Below are positions 30,631-42,600 of a DNA stretch of 64,000 nucleotides, piece after piece (positions within the stretch are counted from its first letter, which is position 1; each line of letters opens with the position of its first letter). A program made the position numbers and the translations under genes. This stretch comes from Branchinecta lynchi (taxonomy: Eukaryota > Arthropoda > Branchiopoda > Anostraca > Branchinectidae). The stretch is taken from NCBI GenBank assembly GCA_023053575.1, contig JAKZAP010000018.1:15714202-15778201 (forward strand). The letters are read 5' to 3'. Under the pieces are notes generated by a model, which saw nothing but the letters and a program-made list of their open reading frames with translations, was not told the DNA's origin and ran no database searches.

Positions 30631-33600
30631 GTGAGTGCTAATAAACTGTAGAGTTAGAGCTATACTAAACTGTAGAGCGAGTGCTACTAAACTGTAGGGT
30701 GAGTGTTCCTAAACTGTAGTGCAGGGTGAGTGCTACCAAACTACAGGGTGAGTGGGACTAAACTGTAGGGCGAGTGCTACTAAACTGTAGGATGAGTGCT
30801 GCAAAACTGTAGGGTGAGTACGTGCTACTAAACTGAAGGGTGAGTTTTACCAAACTGTAGGGTGAGTGGTACTAAACTGTAGGGAGGGTGCTATTAAACT
30901 GTGGGGCGAGTGCTAGCAAACTGTAGGGTCTGTGGGTTGAGTAAAATAATGTTTTGGAAGACCATCGGCACTTGACGACACTGTACTAAGAAATCTGTAA
31001 TTTCGAACTGGCATGAAAGCCTCGCAAGACTAGTGTTTTGTTTATCAAGTGAAGTACATTCTTGTAAAAATTTGTTCCACGTAGGCTATTGTTGCCAAAA
31101 GAACACATTATCGGCCTACTTCAAGAAGTGTCGCCACTTTATTAAACCTGGGAGGGGATCCCGGGTTTATTACACATATTATCCACCCGTGCATTATGAA
31201 TTTGTTTACTCTCCCAGGCTTTTGGCTTTTTGTTATAAAATTCTGCACGTTAAAAAAATGAAAACAGAAACTCAAATTTAAATTGCTCTTTTTGTGGTAA
31301 ATTTAAAGATTTTTTCGGATATACCTTAAAGTAAAGTAATTGCTTTGCATTTACTCTTTTGTCTGCAAATTTGTGACACGGCGAGTTTTGTCGGCAAATT
31401 TATGACTCCGTCGGCACAAGCCGGACGTCCCCCCCCCCCAAAGGTAAAAGGCTAGTGACGCCCCTGCCATTAGGGCGTCAGACCGTAGATCGTAAGGTTC
31501 TTGGTTGAAACCTGTGTAACAGCCACAAAATATCAACATGGAGGAATATTTTGAGGTTTAGGGATGGCTCCCCCCCCCCCCCGATGTCACCATGGGAAAA
31601 ACTATGTCCGATGCAGGGGCGTCGCTAGCCAAAACTCGAGGGGGGATAGCAGGGCGCCTGCCGGCGCCCTTCCCCCCGTTTCAGCTTTTCTTCTCATATG
31701 TGATAATAAAGCTCGTTATAACTGGAAGCATTGAAGACCGAAGATTAGAAGCCTAGTTATGTGTCCGAGCTCAGAAGCGGTTCGAAGGGCTTGGGTGTGG
31801 AAGGTGAGTATCTTAAAATATACGACTCAGGAAGGCCCAAGAGTCATACCAGTTAGAAACAATAGCCAAGAAACACAGCACCATATCCGCAAAAAGGTAT
31901 ATCAGACATAATGAAAGTTAGCGCCGCAGGCGAAATTTGTTAAGTAGGCCATGACTTTTCGGGCAAAACCCTACTTCCCCGCAACACAATCTATATAGCT
32001 TTTATTGCTGCTCAAGCCCGAAATTCCAAGCCTAAAATCCTAATGGACTGACTGAGTTTCTAGTAAACAGAGCCTACTAGGAAAGACGCCGCAGGCAATT
32101 TCTGTGGAATCCTGTATGATCAGAACGCCTTTTCGGATCCCAAATGAAGGTAAGGGCCACTTAGCAGAATCTGCCCATCTGTCTTTGTTCACGGCGTATC
32201 CAGAAAAATGCAAGACATTTAGCTGGAAGTTGGATAATGTGCTTCAGTTCGAGACTTTCCAAAAAAAGAAGTACTGATCATCCAGAAAAAAAAAAAAAAA
32301 TTAAATGTAGTTGACTTGTTCTTAAAACATAAAATAAAAATCAAATGACATTTTGCAGTAATCGGACCCGTCACTAAATCGTCTCTCATTGCTCATGAAG
32401 GCGATTTTGTTTTTAAACGTCGGACTGGAGAAAAATTCTTTTCATGAAATACTATAATGTAGGCCTACGTCACAAGCAAAATCAGCCTGATTTTTACTTG
32501 AGTTAAACTTGGGTTAAAACTGTGTGCTGTAGGGTGAAACTCATGAGTTGACTACTGTCTTCTGTCGGTCGTGGAAGCTTATATCTAACAAACATACTTC
32601 CCATTCTGACAAAATATGATTAAAAAACCTCTTTCTATCTGAACGACTAGAAATAGCCTGCCTCTCAGAACATGCGGCTGAGAATGCAAAAGCTCGAGAA
32701 CTCAGAACACCCGTCGCCTTTAGCAACTAGCCTTACTGACTTTTCCAGGCGTACTGCCAGCCCCCCAATTTAGCTTTTCTCAGTGAGTGCCCAGTTGAGC
32801 TGAATTTTCGTGGTCGGGCGCTCTGCGAGCGCCCATTTTAGCAAAATTTGTGTGGTCGGGCGCTCTGCGAGTGCCCGTTTTAGCTCCCCCCCCCCATAGA
32901 GACGTCCCTGGTCCGATGCATAGCCAAACATTCAAATCTGTGAAAGAAACTAGCTAAATATACATGTGCAGATAACCAAATATACATATGATACACAGCC
33001 AATCCAAACAATCGGACATGCTGTATCTAGGCCATGAGACGAACCGTTTAACGAATGTGTGACGAAATGACTCCGTGTGCTGGGACTTCCCAGCGTGACA
33101 CGTTATCCGTGGGGCGAACTTTCTCTGGGGCGAATTCAGAATCGGACACATTCTCCAACTACCAGCAGTATTATCAAGCGGAAATTTGTCAGTTTAAGCA
33201 GGCTGGATTTTAATTTTTTGGCTACGTCAGCTTGAATGAACAAGAGCTACGAGCTCATATGGCACTTGTTACGAGTAGGCACGGCTCGGTTATGTCAATG
33301 ATTTATCTAGTGTTTGCTAGGTGTCTTCCCACCAAGTTTCATCTCGATCCCTCCACTCATAGCGTTTTCCAACATTTCCGGTTGCCCCCTCCAGCTCCCC
33401 CCAAAAGTCACCGGATCCGGTCCGGATTTTAAGTGGGTCGTCTGAGGCATGAGGTCTTTCCAAATATCAAGTTTCATCGAGATCCGATCACCCGTTCAAA
33501 AGTTATAAATATATCAAGATTCCAGATTCCCCCTCCCTCCACTCCCCCCACAGTGCCCCAATCGGCTCGGTTATGTCAATGATGTATCTAGTGTTTGCTA

Positions 33601-36600
33601 GGTGTCTTCCCACCAAGTTTCATCTCGATCCCTCCACTCATAGCGTTTCCCAAGATGCCTGGTTGCCCCCTCCAGCTCCCCCCAGAAGTCACCGGATCCG
33701 GTCCGGATTTTAAGAGGGTCGTCTGAGGCATGAGGTCTTTCCAAATATCAAGTTCCATCGAGATCCGATCACCCGTTCAAAAGTAATAAATACCTCGAGA
33801 TTCCGGTTCCCCCTCCCTCCACTCCCCCCTTAGTGCCCGAATCGGCTCGGTTATGTCAATGATGTATCTAGTGTTTGCTAGGTGTCTTCCCACCAAGTTT
33901 CATCTCGATCCCTCCACTCATAGCGTTTCCCAAGATTTCCGGTTTCCCCCTCCAGCCCCCCCCCCAAAGTCACTGGATCCGGTCCGGATTTTAAGTGGGT
34001 TGTCTGAGGCATGAGGTCTTTCCAAATGTCAAGTTTAATCGAGATCCGATCACCCGTTCAAAAGTTATAAATACCTCAAGATTCCGGATTCCCCCTCCCT
34101 CCACTCTCCCCACGGTGCTCAGATGGGGGAAGTGACTATTTCCGACTTAATCATTTGAGGTCCCTGATACGCCTGCCAAGTTGTATCGTCCTAGCTTATG
34201 TGGAAGTGCCCGAATTAGCCAAAACCTGGACAGACCGACGGACGGACAGAAATTGCGATCGCTATATGGCAGCAAGCCAAAAACAGCAAGCCAATCGCTT
34301 GACCTTAATGTACACACGCGGCACGTATCTAGCTCTGTCAGAAAATTAAGAAAATAACTTAGGGATACTGAATTCCAAGGGATACTGAATTCTATAAGCA
34401 ACCTAGTCGAAACGAAAAATCTACAAGAAAGGAACAAATGGCTAATTGTAATTACTTAGTATAATGAGTGAACGTAACTATAAATAATCTTTTCGGCTAC
34501 TGTTGGCCGCAGGTCGAGACATTTTTCTTTTTTCTTGGGATTTGGGGGAGGGGGGGTTGGGGGAGCCCTACCTCACACCAAACAAAGCCCACTCCAGACA
34601 CTTACGGATAGCGAGAATGGCGGTACGAAAAGATGACGGAACAGATGGTACTTAAATTAAATTAAATTGCTTACTAATCCGTCTAGGTAAAGACAGAGTA
34701 TGGTAAAAGATGAAAAAAGAGAGAAAACAACAACAACAACAACCAAATAGTTAAAATTCAGTAAATCGGAACATCACGGAAATCCATGGCTGGTTACAAT
34801 TTTCCTTCATCCGGTAGATGGATCTCAGGATAGCTGCAGACAGATCAGCTAGATGGAACTTTTCAATGAGATAGCAACGGGAGTCAATAACCTGTGATAA
34901 CACATGAAGGGCCGACATTTTCATAATGCCAAGCGAGACCCATCTCATGATTTCAAGTATTTTCCGAAGTTCATTGACTTTCATTCGTGCAAATTTAAGG
35001 TTTTGTTGGCTGTTATAATAAAGCTTGGTCCTGAGTTTTACGTGACTCGCCAGTCATTCACTTTCTTTTGAATGAATCCGTTAAAACCACGGTTACGTCT
35101 ATGCAGAGCTTCGAAAGAAAAAATAAATTCGTCACGAGTTGATATTTTTTTTGCTTCGGGTCTTTTGTATAGAACGGAGTCACCGAAGCAGCTGAAATGA
35201 TGACCAAATAATTTTCACGACCTCCTGTATTGAATAGGCAAAAAAAAATGCCCCCCCCCCCTCCCACGAAAGGTGAGCATAGTGTAGTGAGCGAAAGGTC
35301 ATAGCAAAGTTTTCAAAATAGTGAAAAATACTGCAGATACTTTCAATACAGTGAAAAATAGCTTGTGTTTGGAGGATCAAAGGCCTCAGTGGAAGACCGA
35401 CCCTGCAGTCTTAACGAGATCATGGTGAAAGAAAATATATAGGCTGCTTTTGTAGCTCAAGTATTCCTTCACTCAAAGCTGACTACGTTTCATATTTGAT
35501 AAGACTGCGACCAGGTTCAATGCTCTAGCTAGAGCCTGAATAAGACCTTCACTAAGAAGGGACGAAACATCGCTGGAACAGATGTCAGCTGCCTCCTGCA
35601 CTAAGCGCCATCGAATGTTCCGTAGGTTGTTTGCGCAGCGTAAGACCTTCAGGCCCAAGTCACCTTTAAAAATGCACAGAGATTCACGGAAGAGGCCCCT
35701 AGGGTTATGCTGGGAAGTTCACCCACATTCATAATGTGAATTCCAGTGTTTCTGAAAGGTTCAAAGCCCACTTGAATATGAACCCTTAAGATTCCATATT
35801 GATCCGCCTATTTCTCTCACTAACGTCATACTTTTGACGTTAGAATGTACAGATTATAAAAGTGATACTAAGCCCCCTTTACCTTTCAAAGAACTGTATG
35901 GTTTTTAAAGTTTGAGAGACATTTCTAGACGTTTTAACGCTGTGAAGGAATTTCGTCATTTTCGGTAATTCATCTTATGTTTGTGCAAGCTGTGTTTTTA
36001 CGTTATTTCAGTGACAACGGTTTTCTAGGTTTTCGACAACATCCGGATGAGCCAGCCTGAAATACTCCGGAAAGTCATCCCAATTTCTGGTGACATCACA
36101 CACCCTGGACTCGGAATATCCGAAGCGGACATGATCCTGCTGTCGGACTCCGTTTCTGTTGCGTTTCATTCAGCGGCGACGGTTAGATTCGACGAGCCAC
36201 TGAAAACGGCCGTTGAACTCAACATGAAAGGAGTGATGAGGATGCTGGATGTGTGCAAGAAGTTCAGGAATTTGGAGGTAACTAGAGTTTGATGACACTA
36301 CGTAGACACGACACTACTAACTCACGACAGTACATCGAAACGAAAAACCGTCAGTACACGAACACGTCAGTATATGTACACGTCACATGGACACGACGGT
36401 ACGAGTGACTACGTAGACACTTTTTGATTTTCGTCGTAGTGCCGGATTTTGTCCTCTTAGTGACGTGTCTACGTAGTGTCGTTCGACGTACTGGCGTGTC
36501 TACGTTCGATGAAAAAATAAAAAATAGTCAGACCTACTACACCTACCAGAATCTGTCGAGACACCTCATTTGAGAGACAATACAAGCTCCGGGTCTTAAA

Positions 36601-39600
36601 TTTTAACTCAAAAGGCAGCTTTTTTGTACAGCTGATATTTGAATGCACTGAATTATTTTCACCCATGTAAAGGTTTTTGTATTTTTTGTCACCCGGCTCA
36701 CTAGCAATAACGTTCAGAATGTGCGATGCTTGCATGGTAGCTTTGGATAAGGACTGGATCGAATTTCAATTTCACACAATAAAAAGCCAAAGAGACTTGT
36801 ACAACCCACAGAGAAACGCGAGAATTTTCATAGAAGAAACGCTAGTTCACACACCTCGGTCTATGTCACCAAGTCGACGCGACACCGCATTAGTTTTTCT
36901 CAAATTCGTGCTGCAGCTTTGATTACGCTCGATGACCCAAGGTTGCATGTGACATTCGTTTATCAAACTTTTGTATTCCTCAAACATCTTCAGAAAAACA
37001 ATTGGCTTGGCAAATACATGTTTTGCCTTACGTCCCAAGGTTCTCGTCACATAACACGCCCAGATTCGTGTTCTTTTCAAAATTACGGACCGTGATGTTC
37101 ATGATAGACTCAACTGACGAATGAGGAAGCAAATTTCTTTTCGTCTCAGTGGCAGGCTTGTGGACATATTCGGAACGTCCCCCTCCCCATCCTATTATTT
37201 AAAGCCGGCTTTTGTTATGTATAATTGATCAAAACACCCGGATAATTACTTAGAAACCTACAACGAAGTAATCACTTCGTCTACCTTCTACCCCTGGTCA
37301 CAAGCAAGAGCGAGATACTGCTAATGCGAAGGGGATGATGTCACTACGTAGACGCGACACTACGAACTCACGACAGTACAGCGAAACGAAAAAAAAACGT
37401 CAGTACATGGACACGACGGTACGAGTGACTACGTAGACATTTTTTTATTTTCGACGTAGTGTCGGATTTTGCCCTCTCAGTGACGTGTCTGCGTAGTGTC
37501 GTTCGACGTACTGGCATGTCTACGTAGTGTCGCTCGACGTACTGGCGTGTCTACGTAGTGTCGTTCGATGTACCGTCGTGTATACGTAGTGTCGTTCGAC
37601 GTACCCTCGTGTCTACGTAGTATCGTTCGACGTACCGTCGTGTCTCCGTAGCGTCGTTCGATGTACCGTCGTGTCCACGTAGGTTCGGGAATTTTGTCCA
37701 TGTAGCGTTGGATTTTGTCCCCTGACTGACTTATCTACTTAGCGTCGTCTAGGGCGCACCCATGCGAAGCTCGTTACCGAAAAGGAACCCATCTGCTTCC
37801 TCGGAACCTGCAACGAATTCAATTTTAAACTGGAAGAAAACCCCTACAGTTGTTGCCTGATAGGACACCCTCCAAGTTACGCAACATTTGCTCTAAATTT
37901 TTTCCCGCATGTCCCAAGAAATTTAAATTTCTAAGATAGTACAACTGATCCGCTTTTACAAAAACAAATTAAAAAAAAAGCCACATATTATGACTTATGC
38001 GAAAATGTAATTCTACAAAATGATAGTCTAGCGATCGAGACCTGATGTCATGCAATCGAAAGCATTGAGTTCCCGTTACTGACGTCTCGACTAATTCCTT
38101 GGTGACAATGCGCCTTCATGGAATGTTATCTTAGGTGAGCTATGTTACTTGTGATTTCTGTTTAGCTCGAGTCCTTCATGATCACTCTGCGAGGTCAAGA
38201 AGAGACAGCAATTTTGTAATCTCTTCTAGGTTCTAGTCCATGTTTCAACTGCTTATGTAAACTGCTTGCGTTCAGAGCTGAATGAAGTCATCTACCCCGC
38301 TGTATGTGACCCAAACAAGCTGATCAACACACTAGATTGGCTCGACGAAGGAACTGCCACCACACTGACCAAGAGGTATGATATTAAAAATATATTCCGT
38401 ACCCTGTGACAGTTTCATGAGCATCCTCAACGCCATCGCAAGTCTTTTTCCTTTTTCGACTGTTTTTTCGCCTTCAAAGGATCTCTCGGCCGAAAGCAAA
38501 TGTTTAAGATTTTCTGGACTTCTAGAGATCATCCCCGGAAGCTCGCATAGACTTAGCGTGTGCGAAACTAGGCGAAAACCGCTGAAAAATAGGACGGAAC
38601 GCGAAAAGCGAAACCTGGCCGAAAATTCTCGTCAATACAAGCGCTTGTTTAAAAAAAAAAAACTGTGATCTGCCAAGGAGACATAGCCTGGCATGGGAAT
38701 ACTCCAGTCTAGTTATTTCAGCTAACCAGCAACTAATACGGGATCTGGATTCCGCAATCCGAAAAGCAGTTGTAAACATGGCACGGTGCTATCACACTGG
38801 TTTACATTCTAGCGAAAGATACATCTTGGCGCAAAAAGTAAACGAACGCGTACTTTTGCCAATTTGTTCACACACGTGTCTCCTTCCACGTCGAATTTCA
38901 ATTTCACTTTATTCAAAAAACATGCGATGGACGAAGCCGTTTATTGATTTGTTGGTGTCAGAGCTATAAAAGTAGGGTATCATTCAGTCAACAAATCGAA
39001 ATAAATTGACAGAAATATCAGCATTACAACTGACAAATATTAACGTGGGTTGCACTGTGGATCCTTGACAAACGAGTCCCTACTGCCAACTAATGCCGAC
39101 AGAACCGTTATGGTCTCTCTGGCAAGAATCCTATCTCACAGACCGGCTTTTCCCTGTGTTCTCTTTGAACTGCCTTCCACCTTCTCATTCTTCGGAGTGG
39201 TTGTTTCTTTCTAAGTCGCCTGCGGTGTCTTTGCTGCCACCGATACACCGACAATCTCGGCGGTCCCACTCGGATCCACTTCCGTCATAGTTCAGATTCA
39301 TCGCCTTAAATATGGACTGGATTTGAGGCTAAATACGTCGAAAATTTATTCGAGAATCTTCGAAATGTATTCGAGAATCCCGTAAATGTCTTGGAGGAAT
39401 CGGTGTTTGCATTCTAGAAACTACAAAAAGCATTCGAGAAAATATAAAAAGTTTTCGTGAATTTCTAAAATATAGGCTACTTGAAATTGAAATTGAAATA
39501 AGGAACTCGAGAATGACACAAATGTATTCGAGAATTTATAAAATAAAAATTCTGGAATACATTTTTGTCATTCTCGAATACATTTATGTTATTCTCGAAT

Positions 39601-42600
39601 CCCTAATTCCAATTTAAATGTCAAATACTTTTAAAAACTTCTCGAATACTTTTTATCTTTTCTAGAATTCTTTTTGTAGTTTCTCGAAGACTTTTTATCA
39701 ATTCTCAAATACAAACACCAATTCTTCGAAGACATTTGAGGGATTCTCGAATACATTTTCGACGGTTTATCCATTCCATACCTTAAGAAGTGGTGCAGAG
39801 ACGTAACGCAAATTTCAGAAAGCAGAGCGTTGATTTCGGGTCAGATATTTCAGAGGGAGCTACAGTTCATATCAAAGATGGATCACGGATCTGCGGATGA
39901 TTGTTGCTAAAGTCGCATCTCGGAAATTCAGAAATTAATGATTCTTTTTCAGCCTGCTCAACGGACTGCCCAACACTTACACCTACACTAAGGGACTCGG
40001 TGAACACTTGATCAGAAATGAACAACTGCCTTTCCCAGTGGCGATCATCAGACCATCTATCAGTAAGTGCAACTCGTGTCATAGGCGAACTTAAGAATCG
40101 ACGGTTACCTCGAATAGGATACTGCTAACCCACACGCCCAAGAGTCGGCGAGAGATTTACAGCTGCATCCTCATCACTTAACGCCCACTCAATGTTGAAA
40201 GAAAGACTACGCATAGCACGGCGTATCCCAAAGCATGTAGGACCAAAAAAGCATAAAGCAGTTTAACCGTGCTCTTATGCAGATGGTTGTCGCCCATTCG
40301 AACGCTGCTTTAGATGCTTACAGTAACTTTCACTTCCGCAACCACTTTGCAAGATGCTTGCGCAGAGTGCAGACCGCCTCTGACCAATCTGAGAACAAGG
40401 TCATGCGAGTGAATTGTCTAAAGACGTATCAAAGTTCATAGTTTCTGCTTAACAAGAGCACAAGCTCATATGGCACTTGTTACGAGTAGTTGGTGGAGGA
40501 AAGTAGATGAGAATGTTACAAAATACCCCCTTCAACCCCCTAGGTTCGGACCTAGAAATAGAGTACGAGTATGAGTACTTCCGGGATTACCTCGGATCAG
40601 GGCATATTAATTTTATACACCACATTATTTCCGGTACCCCTCCCCCCCCCCCCCCTCCAACTCCCCTTGCCGCAGCCGAATCTGCTCAGGACAAATAAAT
40701 GGATCATCCAAAGCATGTTCTTTTACCACCTATCAAGTTTCACCCGAACCTAAGCATTTGACAGGAAATTCCCCTCAAACTCCCCCACTGTGGCCGAATA
40801 AGACTCGGATACATAAACTTCGTATTTCTGAAATCCACTCTTCCCACCCATCAAGCTTTACTCGAATCGGAGCATATCTGCAAATTTCGACTTCCGCTCC
40901 ATCCTCCTCCTACCGTGACCGGACGCCAAATAACAAATCTACCAACAAATCACCCAGAAAATTTCAATCGAATCGGAACACCCGTTCCCAACCTACATAA
41001 TTCAGTAATTTCTGAATTCCCCTTTCTTTAACTCCCCCAAAACGGTCAGATCCAGGAACGGAAGTTTCGCAGGGCATTGTGTCCGGCTTGACCGTTGATG
41101 ATCAGGAAAACTCTTGGCACACGTGCCTTCGCCCTGTCGCTGCTGCGTCTTTGTGTTTTAAGGACATTATAATGTCTATTATTACAGTAACATCATCGTG
41201 GAAGGACCCAATCCCCGGCTGGGTTGACAGCATCAACGGGCCTACCGGATTCGTAGCCGGATGTGCAGCCGGCGTCTTCCGAACTTTATACTGCCATACC
41301 CACATGATAACGGATTTGATTCCGGCCGAATATCCCACGAATCTAATGATCGCTGTAGCTTGGCATACTGTAACACGAAGGTAAGTTGGTATTTTGTTGT
41401 TTCTTCATGTGATGAAACGAAGGGACGGCAGCTTTTGCAGTTTTTCAACGCCATCTTCGAACAAAATTTTGCGCGATAGTGAATCTCCACATCCTTGGTA
41501 TTTTGAATTTTACTTTGAAGGAGTTAAATCGGCAGCATTCTAGCGTTTCCAATGTCGAGGTCACCCCCATCCAAGAATCCAGTCCGAACCAGGACTCGGT
41601 ACGATCATGGAACCATCTAGTGGTGCGACCCCGAAGCATACACCTCGACAAGCTCAAACAGATCTTAACAAAGAAATCAGAGCAAAATTTAGTGTGTTTA
41701 GTGTGTAAATATATAAAAAAAAAATTAACATTTGGCAGAATCTGTTTCTTTCGATAATTTATTTTGAGACTGATATATTATTTCTGCCTAAAATCAGCGA
41801 CATTTCAAGAAGAAAAGATGTAAGTGAGCCGTTTTGAACAAACGGAGCAAATGAAAATAAATAAAACACATAAACACACAGAAAAAGACACTTCATTTTC
41901 AATCTTCGGCTAGGAAGCAGTTGATAACGTCGTGCGCTGGTTGGGCCCTGTTGTCCATGATATTCGAAAGCGATGAGGAATCACAAAAGGGTAACGCTCG
42001 CATCTAGAATTTTAAGCTTCTCCGTCAATGTATGGTTATGACATAATTTCGACAAGTGGAGCAGGTGCTTTGCATATTTAAAATAACATGATGTCATTTT
42101 TTTAATCTCCTTCTTTCGCAGAACATGAGAGACACCAGCGCAGAAGGAGCTGTACAAATTTCCCAAAGCTTTACGATTATATAGTACACCCGGTTAGGAA
42201 CGATGCGCCCATAGTCGGTACGGGTTGTTTTCCAAACTTCTTGAACAACCGATGAGCAAAATTTTGACAATGAAAATTTGAATGTTATGCCGAGCCATCC
42301 TAGAGAGTCTGTTGATTTGACGATGAAGGATTCAAGAGAGATATAAGCTCTGGATGCATTCGAACCACTTGACGAAGGGCTATAAGTATCCAGTAAGCTA
42401 TCGCAGGCTGTCTAACCAACCGAACAATTAATAAGTGGGAAGAATCGACGGGCTCATTGGTATGTAGGGCTGATTCATATTTGTCTGTTAATTTTAAGAA
42501 AAAAGTTCAATCATGTGAATCTCCATTATAGAATTCGCTCCAGAAGATCATTAAAAATTAATCAGTACTGTCGGCTGGTAATGTTTGTATCCCTATATTT

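Noticed and set aside
31465..31525. Possible tRNA-derived sequence (GGTTCTTGGTTGAAACC)
   Set aside because: Only a weak B-box-like phrase; no A-box at the right distance and no cloverleaf.
37477..37701. Arg/Thr-rich repeated peptide frame on the minus strand
   Set aside because: The 31-bp minisatellite happens to be open; located in a FAR intron.
41102..41338. Minus-strand frame over FAR exon 5
   Set aside because: Shadow of the coding exon on the opposite strand.
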